Program-made: the position numbers and the translations under genes
Assembly (NCBI GenBank): GCA_003132085.1
Contig: PKWO01000568.1
Span: 4,512-11,306, forward strand
Direction: 5' to 3'
Source of the DNA: Oxalobacteraceae bacterium
Lineage (GTDB): Bacteria; Pseudomonadota; Gammaproteobacteria; Burkholderiales; Burkholderiaceae_D
DNA length: 6,795 bases
The notes under the pieces: model-generated
What the model was told of the DNA's origin: nothing
Seen by the model: the letters and a program-made list of their open reading frames with translations, nothing else
Database searches by the model: none
Part shown: positions 1 to 6,724 of the stretch, piece by piece
How the letters are laid out: each line of letters begins with the position of its first letter
Position numbering within the stretch: the stretch's first letter is position 1

Positions 1-195
1 CAGGGCCGCTGGCGATGGTTGCTCGACGGCGAAGTGCTTCAGATGCACCATCTTGAGGGCCAATTCACTGTTGTATATGTCATCCATTTGGGAGATGAAA
101 CGCCGGTCGAGATGGCTTCCCGCCAGGTAAAAGGTGATTGCCGCGACGATCGCGAATGCGGCGGTGAAGGTCGCGGTGAGGGAAAGGCGCGGCAT
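1..195 (-). CDS. Sensor histidine kinase, N-terminal fragment (heavy-metal sensor type, cut by window edge)
   Basis: Reading the minus strand from the ATG at 195-193 gives 65 codons with no stop up to the window edge. Only the N-terminus is present; the dimerisation and ATPase domains lie outside. The protein opens MPRLSLTATFTAAFAIVAAI, a short basic start followed by one hydrophobic segment (about residues 6-26). A charged, probably periplasmic stretch follows, with an EL-x-x-K pattern (ELALK, residues 44-48) like that after TM1 in CusS/IrlS-type kinases. The start lies 8 bases after the stop of the response regulator gene, so the two are co-transcribed; an AGGA (208-211, complement) sits 12 bases upstream, rather far for a ribosome binding site. 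The kinase call rests on this position, the membrane segment and the short EL-x-x-K match. No catalytic motif is visible, so its ligand cannot be inferred. Confidence 0.8.
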   Translation of the reverse strand, partial: MPRLSLTATFTAAFAIVAAITFYLAGSHLDRRFISQMDDIYNSELALKMVHLKHFAVEQPSPAAL

Positions 196-203
196 GTCGA
201 ATG

Positions 204-878
204 TCAGTCCTGGCGCAAATCCAGCACGTAGCCCACGCCACGCACGGTATGGATCAGCTTGACGTTGAAATCGTCGTCGATCTTGGCGCGCAGGCGGCGC
301 ACCGCCACGTCGACGACATTGGTATCGCTGTCGAAATTCATATCCCAAACGGTGGATGCGATCTGCGTGCGGGTCAGCACCTCGCCGCGCCTGCGCGCAA
401 GCAGTTGCAGCAGGGAGAATTCACGCGGCGTCAGCTCGATCCGCTTGGCGCCACGACACACCTTGCGCTTGATAACATCGATTTCCAGGTCGCCGATCAG
501 CATATTTTCCGTCTCGCGCGGCGGCCCGCGGCGCAGCAGGCTGCGAACCCGGGCCAGCAGTTCGACGAAGGCAAACGGCTTGCTCAAATAGTCGTCGCCG
601 CCGATTTCCAAGCCGCGAACGCGGTCGTCGAGCGCATCGCGCGCAGAGAGGAACAGCACCGGCGTGTCTTTCCGCAAACGTAGTTCCTTGAGCACTGCCC
701 ACCCGTCGATGCCCGGCAACATGATATCGAGAATCAGCAAATCATAGTCGTCGGTGCTGGCCATATGCAGTCCATCGGTGCCGTTGCGCGCGAGATCGAC
801 AGTAAAGCCGGATTCCTCCAGGCCCTTTTTCAAGTAATCCCTAGTCTTCGGTTCGTCTTCTATGACCAGTAGCCGCAT
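204..878 (-). CDS. OmpR/PhoB-family response regulator, heavy-metal (CusR/CopR/IrlR) type
   Basis: A 224-residue two-domain transcription factor of full length for the family. Receiver domain, about residues 1-115: acidic pocket Glu7-Asp8, phospho-acceptor Asp51 in LLILDIMLPG, switch Ser78 and Lys100 in the YLSKPF motif. A winged-helix DNA-binding domain (about 125-222) follows, with the hallmark ELTPREFSLLQLLARRRGEV segment, a recognition-helix region around TNVVDVAVRRLRAKID, and the C-terminal TVRGVGYVL wing. The opening MRLLVIEDEPKTRDYLKKGL and the DLARNGTDGL stretch are typical of the CusR/IrlR group. The ATG at 878 puts the first beta strand exactly at the N-terminus, as in relatives, but has no clear ribosome binding site. 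A TTG at 920, five bases after AGGAG, would add 14 residues (see findings). It is the first gene of a minus-strand operon with the kinase and is divergent from the pump operon, which it probably activates. Confidence 0.93.
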   Translation of the reverse strand: MRLLVIEDEPKTRDYLKKGLEESGFTVDLARNGTDGLHMASTDDYDLLILDIMLPGIDGWAVLKELRLRKDTPVLFLSARDALDDRVRGLEIGGDDYLSKPFAFVELLARVRSLLRRGPPRETENMLIGDLEIDVIKRKVCRGAKRIELTPREFSLLQLLARRRGEVLTRTQIASTVWDMNFDSDTNVVDVAVRRLRAKIDDDFNVKLIHTVRGVGYVLDLRQD

Positions 879-945
879 GGGACGCAATATTGTCTGTGAT
901 TGGTTCGATGATGAAAACAATGGTACTCCTAGCCTGACGGGGATA

Positions 946-963
946 CATTACAAAAGCGTAATC
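946..963. promoter_or_regulatory. Probable response-regulator operator, CusR/HprR-like palindrome
   Basis: The sequence CATTACAAAAGCGTAATC contains a perfect inverted repeat, ATTAC (947-951) and GTAAT (958-962), separated by six bases. As I recall it, the E. coli CusR/HprR box is CATTACAAAATTGTAATG. The site agrees at 15 of 18 positions, with changes only in the last two spacer bases and the last base. It lies between the divergent regulator and pump genes, 67 bases before the permease start codon, where an activator site for both directions would be expected. Binding by the regulator encoded at 204-878 is inferred from family and position. Confidence 0.72.
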
Positions 964-995
964 TGTCCGACATTTTCCCGCAAGCCTCGCCATCC

Positions 996-1001
996 TACAC
1001 T
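996..1001 (+). promoter_or_regulatory. Candidate -10 element of the efflux operon promoter
   Basis: TACACT agrees with the sigma-70 -10 consensus TATAAT at four of six positions. No good -35 hexamer lies 16-18 bases upstream (the bases there read about TTTTCC), which would suit an activator-dependent promoter. Transcription would start near 1007-1008, putting the centre of the 946-963 palindrome about 53 bases upstream, a plausible place for an OmpR-family activator. This is a weak match in a short intergenic region, and other start sites are possible. Confidence 0.3.
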
Positions 1002-1018
1002 GCGCCCATCCTCCAAAT

Positions 1019-1024
1019 AGGAAG
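1019..1024 (+). promoter_or_regulatory. Ribosome binding site of the RND permease gene
   Basis: AGGAAG ends six bases before the ATG at 1031. It supports that start, which also gives the MWIVQVALRKPYTF opening expected at the cytoplasmic end of TM1 in RND permeases. Confidence 0.7.
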
Positions 1025-1030
1025 TCGGCC

Positions 1031-4000
1031 ATGTGGATTGTTCAAGTTGCGTTAAGAAAACCCTATACCTTTATTGCGCTTGCGTTGCTCTTATTGATCG
1101 GCGGCGGCACAATTATCGCGCGCACGCCGACGGATATCTTTCCGAACATCGAGATTCCGGTGTTGAGCGTGATCTGGACCTATAACGGTCTATCGGCGGA
1201 GGAAATGGGACGCCGCATCACCGGCCCCTACGAACGCGCCATAACAACCGATGTCGACGACATCGAACATATCGAATCGCAATCCCTGAACGGCGTCTCG
1301 GTCATCAAGATATTTTTCCATCAGGGCGCGGATATCAACCGCGCCATTGCCGAGGCCGCAGCCAACGCGCAGTCGCTGCTGAAGATCATGCCGCCCGGGA
1401 CGCTGCCGCCGATGGTAATGTCATATAACGCGTCAACCGTGCCTATTCTCTCACTGGCGCTGTCGAGCAAGGAGCTGCCTGAACAGACGCTGTACGATTT
1501 GGGCAATAACGTCATGCGCACGCAGCTTGCCACAGTGCAGGGAGCGGGCGTGCCGATTCCCTACGGCGGCAAGGTGCGGCAGGTGATGGTCGACCTGGAC
1601 ATGCGCGCGTTGCAACAGAAGCGAATGTCCCCGCTCGACGTGGTCAACGCGATCAATGCACAGAATCTCACGCTTCCGGGCGGGACCGCCAAGATCGGAG
1701 GCTACGAATATACCGTCAACCTGAACGGCAGCACGCAGACCGTCGACCAGCTAAACGATATCCCGGTCCAGAGCGGCCCGAACGGCGTGATCTACATCCG
1801 CGACGTGGCCCATGTACGCGACGGCTATGCGCCGCAAACTAACATCGTGCGCCACGACGGCGAACGCGCCACATTGATGGAAATCAGCAAGCGCGGGAGT
1901 GCATCTACGCTGGACATTATCGCTCGGGTCAAGGACATGCTCCCACGCATCAAGCAAATGCTGCCGGCTTCCCTCAACATCGAGACCGTCTCGGACCAGT
2001 CCATATTCGTGCAAGGTGCCATTGACGGCGTCGTCCGGGAAGGTGTGATCGCGGCGGGACTGACGGCGATGATGATCCTGTTTTTTCTCGGCAGCTGGGA
2101 ATCGACCCTGATTATCGCAGTCTCGATTCCGCTGGCCGTCATCGCCTCGCTGGCCACCTTGTCTATCCTCGGCGAAACCATCAATATCATGACGCTAGGT
2201 GGTTTAGCGCTGGCCGTCGGCATTTTGGTCGACGACGCGACGGTGGCAATCGAGAACATCACCCATCATCTTGAGCAGGGCAAGCCCTTGATCGAGGCGA
2301 TCCTGGACGGGTCCGGTGAAATTGCCCTGCCGACGCTGGTGTCGACCTTGTCGATCTGTATCGTATTCGTCCCGATGCTGCTCTTGTCCGGCGTCGCGCA
2401 TTTTCTCTTTACACCGCTGGCGTTAGCGGTTGTGTTTGCGATGATTGCCTCATATCTGCTGTCGCGCACGCTGGTGCCGACGCTGGCCATGTATTTGCTG
2501 CGCCGTGTGAACCACGCTGCCCCGGCAAACCCGGGACGCTTCAAGCGTGCGCAGCAGCGCTTTGAAGCGGGATTGGCGCGCGTCCGGCATTATTATGCCG
2601 GCCTGCTGACGGCGCTGTTGCACCGACCGCGCTCGGTCATGTTGGCATTCTGCTGCGCCTGCCTGCTGTCACTAGCGCTCTTCCCGCTGCTTGGCGAGGA
2701 TTTTTTCCCCCAGGTCGATACCGGCCAGATCAAGCTGCACGTGCGCGCTCGCGCCGGCACGCGCATCGAGCAGACAGCCGCCCTGGCCGACCAGGTTGAA
2801 AACACGATACGTATGGTCATTCCCCCCAACGAACTGGAGACCATCGTCGACAACATCGGATTGCCGACCAGCGGCATCAATCTCACCTATAGCAGCTCGG
2901 CTCCAATCGGCGCCTCAGACGCGGACATTCTGGTGACGCTGAAACCCGAACACAGGAAAACCGCGAATTATGTTGCTACGCTCAGGGCCACGCTCGGCGA
3001 CCGCTACCCAGGCGTGACGTTTGCCTTCCTGCCAGCCGATATCGTTAGCCAAATCCTGAATTTCGGCTTGCCGGCGCCGATCGATATCCAGGTCGTGGGA
3101 CAGCATCTCGCACAAAACCGGGAATTTGCCGCGCAATTGATGGATCAGTTGCGCGGAGTGCGCGGCCTGGTCGACCTGCGCGTCCAGCAGCCGGGCGATG
3201 CGCCGGGCATCGACGTTGAGGTGGATCGAACCAAGGCGCTGCAGGCCGGCATGCAACAGCGCGACATTGCCAGCAATCTGCTGATCGCGTTGTCGGGCAG
3301 CTCGCAGACCGCGCCGAACTTTTGGCTCAATCCGCAAAACGGCGTCAGCTATCCGGTGACGACGGAAATGCCGCAGTATTCGGTTGATTCCCTGCAGGCG
3401 CTGTCCAATCTGCCGTTGACCTCCAATGCAAGCGCTGCCGCGGCGCCGCCGCGCAACGTGATACTCGGCACCTTCGGCAGCCTGTCGCGCAACATGCAGC
3501 AGGCGGTCGTCTCGCACTATAACGTCCAACCCCTCATCGACATCTACGGTTCGGTACAGGGACGCGACCTCGGCGCGGTGGCGGCCGACGTCAACCGGAT
3601 CATCGAACGCAGCAAAGCCCAATTACCGAAAGGGGCCTCGATCGTGGTGCGAGGGCAGGTGCAAACCATGCAATCCTCGTTTACCGGACTGTTCTTCGGC
3701 ATCGCCATGGCGATCGGGCTGGTTTATATACTGATGGTGATCAATTTCCAATCCTGGGTCGATCCGCTGATCATCCTGGGCGGCCTGCCCGCCGCATTGG
3801 CCGGCGTGCTATGGATTTTATTTATCACTAATACCCATCTCAGCGTGCCGGCCTTGACCGGGGCCATGATGTGCATCGGCATCGCCACCGCGAACAGCAT
3901 CCTGGTCATCAGCTTCGCGCGCGAAAAGCTGAAGGCCGGCGCGGAACCGCTACGCGCAGCGCTGGAAGCGGGCATCGGGCGCTTCCGTCCCGTGCTGATG

Positions 4001-4192
4001 ACGGCCCTCGCCATGTTGATCGGCATGGTGCCGATGGCTCTGGGTCTGGGCGACGGCGGCGAGCAGAATGCGCCGCTCGGACTGAGCGTGATCGGCGGAC
4101 TGGCGGCGGCAACGCTTGCTACTTTGCTGATCGTTCCTGTGTTGTTCTCTCTCGTGCATCAAAGGTTAGGTAAACATGAAACCACTCACTAA
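1031..4192 (+). CDS. RND efflux transporter permease subunit (AcrB/MMPL superfamily, ACR_tran)
   Basis: A 1053-residue proton-driven inner-membrane pump of full family length. TM1 (about 11-31) is followed by a first periplasmic porter/docking loop (about 32-335), TM2-TM6 (336-486), TM7 (534-555), a second large loop (556-884) and TM8-TM12 (885-1044). The internal duplication is normal for RND proteins. Family signatures include PTDIFPNIEIPV (33-44), GGLALAVGILVDDATVAIEN in TM4 (390-409), GEDFFPQVDTGQI (555-567) and FRPVLMTALAM in TM11 (985-995). Asp401-Asp402 match the AcrB Asp407-Asp408 proton-relay pair, and Arg984 and Thr991 match Arg971 and Thr978. The residue equivalent to AcrB Lys940 is Ala954 (IATANSILV). 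CusA/CzcA TM4 signatures and a methionine metal relay are not seen, so this is not an HME-type metal pump. The substrate is unknown. It is the first gene of the operon and overlaps the adaptor gene by 17 bases. Confidence 0.95.
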   Translation: MWIVQVALRKPYTFIALALLLLIGGGTIIARTPTDIFPNIEIPVLSVIWTYNGLSAEEMGRRITGPYERAITTDVDDIEHIESQSLNGVSVIKIFFHQGADINRAIAEAAANAQSLLKIMPPGTLPPMVMSYNASTVPILSLALSSKELPEQTLYDLGNNVMRTQLATVQGAGVPIPYGGKVRQVMVDLDMRALQQKRMSPLDVVNAINAQNLTLPGGTAKIGGYEYTVNLNGSTQTVDQLNDIPVQSGPNGVIYIRDVAHVRDGYAPQTNIVRHDGERATLMEISKRGSASTLDIIARVKDMLPRIKQMLPASLNIETVSDQSIFVQGAIDGVVREGVIAAGLTAMMILFFLGSWESTLIIAVSIPLAVIASLATLSILGETINIMTLGGLALAVGILVDDATVAIENITHHLEQGKPLIEAILDGSGEIALPTLVSTLSICIVFVPMLLLSGVAHFLFTPLALAVVFAMIASYLLSRTLVPTLAMYLLRRVNHAAPANPGRFKRAQQRFEAGLARVRHYYAGLLTALLHRPRSVMLAFCCACLLSLALFPLLGEDFFPQVDTGQIKLHVRARAGTRIEQTAALADQVENTIRMVIPPNELETIVDNIGLPTSGINLTYSSSAPIGASDADILVTLKPEHRKTANYVATLRATLGDRYPGVTFAFLPADIVSQILNFGLPAPIDIQVVGQHLAQNREFAAQLMDQLRGVRGLVDLRVQQPGDAPGIDVEVDRTKALQAGMQQRDIASNLLIALSGSSQTAPNFWLNPQNGVSYPVTTEMPQYSVDSLQALSNLPLTSNASAAAAPPRNVILGTFGSLSRNMQQAVVSHYNVQPLIDIYGSVQGRDLGAVAADVNRIIERSKAQLPKGASIVVRGQVQTMQSSFTGLFFGIAMAIGLVYILMVINFQSWVDPLIILGGLPAALAGVLWILFITNTHLSVPALTGAMMCIGIATANSILVISFAREKLKAGAEPLRAALEAGIGRFRPVLMTALAMLIGMVPMALGLGDGGEQNAPLGLSVIGGLAAATLATLLIVPVLFSLVHQRLGKHETTH
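4161..4170 (+). promoter_or_regulatory. Ribosome binding site of the adaptor gene, inside the permease gene
   Basis: AAAGGTTAGG offers two purine-rich cores, AAAGG ending 10 bases and AGG ending 5 bases before the ATG at 4176. It lies within the last codons of the permease gene, so ribosomes finishing the permease can reload for the adaptor (translational coupling). Confidence 0.5.
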
Positions 4193-5303
4193 ATCGATCC
4201 TGTTGGCGGCGGCGTTCTCAGCTTTTCTGGCCATCGGCATCGCACAGCGCATCCATGCAAGCGCCGTGCTGACCGAACAAACCGCGGCGATTGCCCTGCC
4301 CACGGTGTCGGTGCAAGCGCCGCAGCCGACCCCTGCCATCCAGGAACTGGTCGTTCCGGGCGACGTGCAGGCATTGCAGGAAACGCCCATCTACGCGCGC
4401 ACGAACGGCTACTTGCGCAACTGGAAGACCGACATCGGCACGCGTGTGAAGGCGGGGGCGCTGCTGGCGGAAATCGATGTCCCCGAACTGGGCGATCAAC
4501 TACGGCAAGCGCATGCCGGCGAACAATCGGCGCAAGCGGATGCCGATCTGGCCCAAGTCACCGCCGCGCGCTATCAACAACTGGTCAAGGGTAACGCGGT
4601 TTCGCAGCAGGATACCCAGGTCAAGAGCGGAGAGGCGCAGATGAAAGCCGCCGCGCTGGCTGCGGCCAAGGCGAATACCGAGCGTCTGACCCATTTGCAA
4701 TCCTACGTCGAAGTGCGGGCGCCATTCGACGGCGTGATTACGACCCGCAATGTCGATGTCGGCACGCTGATCGATGCCGGCGCTGCGCGGCCTCTGTTTG
4801 CGATCGCCAAGATCGACAAGCTGCGGGTGTATGTCGAGGTGCCGCAAGATTACTCGGCCAACGTGAAAAACGGCATGCCGGGCTACCTGTCGCTGGCCCA
4901 GTACCCGGGCCGCAAGTTTGCCGGCGTCGTGGTGCGCAATGCCAATGCCATCGATCCCGTGGCGCGCACGCTGCGAGTCGAGTTGGACGTCGATAATCAG
5001 AAGGGCGAATTGTTGCCTGGCTCGTATGCGCAGGTTCATCTTGAATTGAGCGCCGCGCCGGGATTTTCGGTGCCGGCCGGGGCGCTGATTTTCGGCCCCG
5101 CAGGCGTGCAGGTGGCGGTGGTGAGCGCCGGCGACACCTTGCTTCTGAAGCCGGTGATCCTTGGTCGCGACTTTGGCAGCCGGGTCGAAATAGCCGGCGG
5201 CCTGGCTGCCTCCGACCCGGTAGTCACCAATCCGGCCGATAGCGCCTTTTCCGGCATGAAGGTAAAGGTCGTCAAGCCGCTCGACGCAAGGGATAAATCA
5301 TGA
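4176..5303 (+). CDS. Efflux RND transporter periplasmic adaptor subunit (HlyD/MFP family)
   Basis: A 375-residue membrane fusion protein that should link the permease to the outer-membrane channel. The N-terminus is a Sec signal or uncleaved anchor: MKPLTKSILL, then an Ala/Leu/Ile-rich run to about residue 23, with a possible signal peptidase I site after IHA (28) or ASA (30). There is no lipobox cysteine. Domains in order: first half-lipoyl motif (about 67-103, including NGYLRNWKTDIGTRVKAGAL), an Ala/Gln-rich alpha-hairpin (about 104-174), second half-lipoyl motif (about 176-212, RAPFDGVITTRNVDVGTLID), beta-barrel (about 215-290, ending LLPGSYAQVHLEL) and a membrane-proximal domain (about 295-368). 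Only four methionines and no His-rich stretch are present, so CusB- or CzcB-like metal binding is not apparent. The ATG at 4176 overlaps the end of the permease gene by 17 bases, and the stop overlaps the next start (ATGA). Confidence 0.94.
   Translation: MKPLTKSILLAAAFSAFLAIGIAQRIHASAVLTEQTAAIALPTVSVQAPQPTPAIQELVVPGDVQALQETPIYARTNGYLRNWKTDIGTRVKAGALLAEIDVPELGDQLRQAHAGEQSAQADADLAQVTAARYQQLVKGNAVSQQDTQVKSGEAQMKAAALAAAKANTERLTHLQSYVEVRAPFDGVITTRNVDVGTLIDAGAARPLFAIAKIDKLRVYVEVPQDYSANVKNGMPGYLSLAQYPGRKFAGVVVRNANAIDPVARTLRVELDVDNQKGELLPGSYAQVHLELSAAPGFSVPAGALIFGPAGVQVAVVSAGDTLLLKPVILGRDFGSRVEIAGGLAASDPVVTNPADSAFSGMKVKVVKPLDARDKS
5288..5293 (+). promoter_or_regulatory. Ribosome binding site of the outer-membrane component gene
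   Basis: AAGGGA ends six bases before the ATG at 5300, inside the last codons of the adaptor gene. It supports the start chosen for the lipoprotein and the coupled ATGA stop/start arrangement. Confidence 0.65.
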
Positions 5304-6724
5304 ACAAACGTAAACTTTCCATCCTTGTCATGGCACTCGCCATGCTCGCAGGCTGCGCGACCGGCCACGAGTATCAACGGCCGCAAGTGACGGTGCCGCA
5401 GGCATACCAGGGTGCTTCCACTTTGTCGGGACAGGATTGGATCGCCGGCGAACCGGCCGACGCTGCAGCGCGCGGGCCATGGTGGCACGCCTATGGCGAT
5501 CATGTTCTCGACGCACTGGAAAACAAGGTCGGAACCGGTAATCAGTCGGTGCAAAAGACGCTGGCCCAACTGATGGCCGCCAAGTCCCAAGTCAATGAAG
5601 CCAGGGCGGGCTATGCCCCGGTAGTCGGTGTCGGCGTCGCTGCGGACAGATCGCGCACATCGGCCAACGTGCTCGGTAAATCGCTCGCCGGACAGACCGT
5701 GCCGGACTACTTCGGTGCACTGGACATATCCTGGGAGCCTGACCTGTGGGGCCGCATCGGCCATACGGTCGATTTGGCGGATGCGAATTTCCAGGCCGGG
5801 GCGGCGGAGCTTGCCGCAGTCGAACTCAGCGCCCATGCGGAACTGGCGATCGCCTACTTCAATGTTCGCGTCATCGACGAAGAAAGGAAGATACTCGATC
5901 AGAGCGCGCAGGTCGAATTGCAGGTTCTCGACATGGCGCGCCGGCGATATGCCGCCGGACTCGATTCGCAGGCGGAAGTCGAACAGGCGCAGATGCAGGC
6001 CGCCGCCACGCAGTTACAGGCGAGCGATCTTGGTGTTTCGCGTGCAAATTACGTGCATGCGATCGCCACGCTGATCGGCGAGCCGGCTTCCAATTTCAAG
6101 CTTGAAATGGGTGATTTCACTTATGACATGCCTAAAATTCCCCTTGGACTTCCGTCAGTGCTTTTGCAGCGCCGTCCAGATATCGCGGCGGCCGAGCGGC
6201 GTGTAGCGGCGGCCAATGCAAGTATCGGTATCGCACAATCGGCGTTTTATCCCAATCTTGTTTTGAGTGCAGGCGCCGGCTTTGAGAGTTCTTCCTTGGC
6301 CAGTTTGCTTACCGCGCCCAGCCGAATGTGGGCATTGGGGCCGGCCTTGATCGGCACGCTGTTCGATGGCGGCGCGCGCCACGCCAGGTTGGAAAATGCC
6401 AACGCGCAATTCGACGTCGAAGCAGCTGCCTATCGGCTGACAGTTCTCAGTGCATTCCAGCAGGTCGAGGATCAACTCTCCACGCTAGCTGTCTTGACGC
6501 GTGAAGCGGAACAACAGCAACAAGCCTCGCGTGCTTCCCGAATCGCCTTGGCGTTGAATATCCAGCGCTTCGACGCCGGAGCCGTCAGCGCAATGGACAT
6601 GGCCGCTGCCGAGGTCATCGCCTTCGACCAAATCGGCAAGGAGCTGAATATCAGGCGGCGTCAGTTCGACGCGAGCGTGATGCTGGTCAAAGCCTTGGGT
6701 GGCGACTGGAAGGTCGCGCAGTGA
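5300..6724 (+). CDS. Efflux transporter outer membrane subunit, NodT-family lipoprotein (OprM/TolC-like)
   Basis: A 474-residue outer-membrane factor, the usual length for NodT/OprM proteins, expected to form the trimeric exit channel of the pump. A lipoprotein signal is clear: MNKRKLSILVMALAMLAGC with lipobox LAGC and acylated Cys19. Ala at +2 does not give the inner-membrane retention signal, so outer-membrane sorting is expected. Two OEP repeats follow, about residues 64-260 and 283-470. Conserved landmarks are WWHAYGD (61-67), SWEPDLWGRI (144-153), the strongest family motif PSVLLQRRPDIAAAERRVAA (285-304), SIGIAQSAFYPNL (308-320), LFDGGARHARLENA (354-367), AFQQVEDQLSTL (385-396) and the terminal LGGDWK (466-471). 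The ATG overlaps the adaptor stop by four bases (ATGA). No terminator is visible after it. Confidence 0.95.
   Translation: MNKRKLSILVMALAMLAGCATGHEYQRPQVTVPQAYQGASTLSGQDWIAGEPADAAARGPWWHAYGDHVLDALENKVGTGNQSVQKTLAQLMAAKSQVNEARAGYAPVVGVGVAADRSRTSANVLGKSLAGQTVPDYFGALDISWEPDLWGRIGHTVDLADANFQAGAAELAAVELSAHAELAIAYFNVRVIDEERKILDQSAQVELQVLDMARRRYAAGLDSQAEVEQAQMQAAATQLQASDLGVSRANYVHAIATLIGEPASNFKLEMGDFTYDMPKIPLGLPSVLLQRRPDIAAAERRVAAANASIGIAQSAFYPNLVLSAGAGFESSSLASLLTAPSRMWALGPALIGTLFDGGARHARLENANAQFDVEAAAYRLTVLSAFQQVEDQLSTLAVLTREAEQQQQASRASRIALALNIQRFDAGAVSAMDMAAAEVIAFDQIGKELNIRRRQFDASVMLVKALGGDWKVAQ
6708..6713 (+). promoter_or_regulatory. Possible ribosome binding site for a downstream GTG start
   Basis: GGAAGG stands seven bases before a GTG at 6721. 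It falls in the codons for the conserved GGDWKV end of the outer-membrane protein, where TGGAAG simply encodes Trp-Lys, so the match may be coincidence. Confidence 0.3.

Noticed and set aside
201..683. Plus-strand open frame of 160 codons opposite the response regulator
   Set aside because: The minus strand encodes a complete response regulator with all catalytic residues. The plus-strand translation has no family features.
964..972. Short palindrome TGTC-C-GACA next to the operator
   Set aside because: Four-base arms occur easily by chance and do not match the ATTAC/GTAAT half-sites, so I do not call a second operator.
2915..3622. Minus-strand open frame of 235 codons opposite the permease gene
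   Set aside because: It is antisense to the well-conserved second periplasmic loop of the permease. Its translation is rich in Arg, His, Asp and Gln without a domain pattern, as expected for a shadow frame in GC-rich coding DNA.
1031..4192. Assignment of the permease as CusA/CzcA (heavy-metal efflux)
   Set aside because: TM4 reads VDDATVAIEN, with the Asp-Asp pair of drug pumps, and no methionine relay is evident. The neighbouring metal-type regulator alone is not enough to support a metal substrate.
4500..5039. Minus-strand open frame of 179 codons opposite the adaptor gene
   Set aside because: It is the reverse of the lipoyl and hairpin coding sequence, and its Arg/His/Asp-heavy composition is typical of a reverse-complement frame.
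5036..5836. Minus-strand open frame of 266 codons spanning the adaptor/channel junction
   Set aside because: It runs antisense to conserved domains of two recognised genes and has no recognisable motif, so it is a shadow frame.
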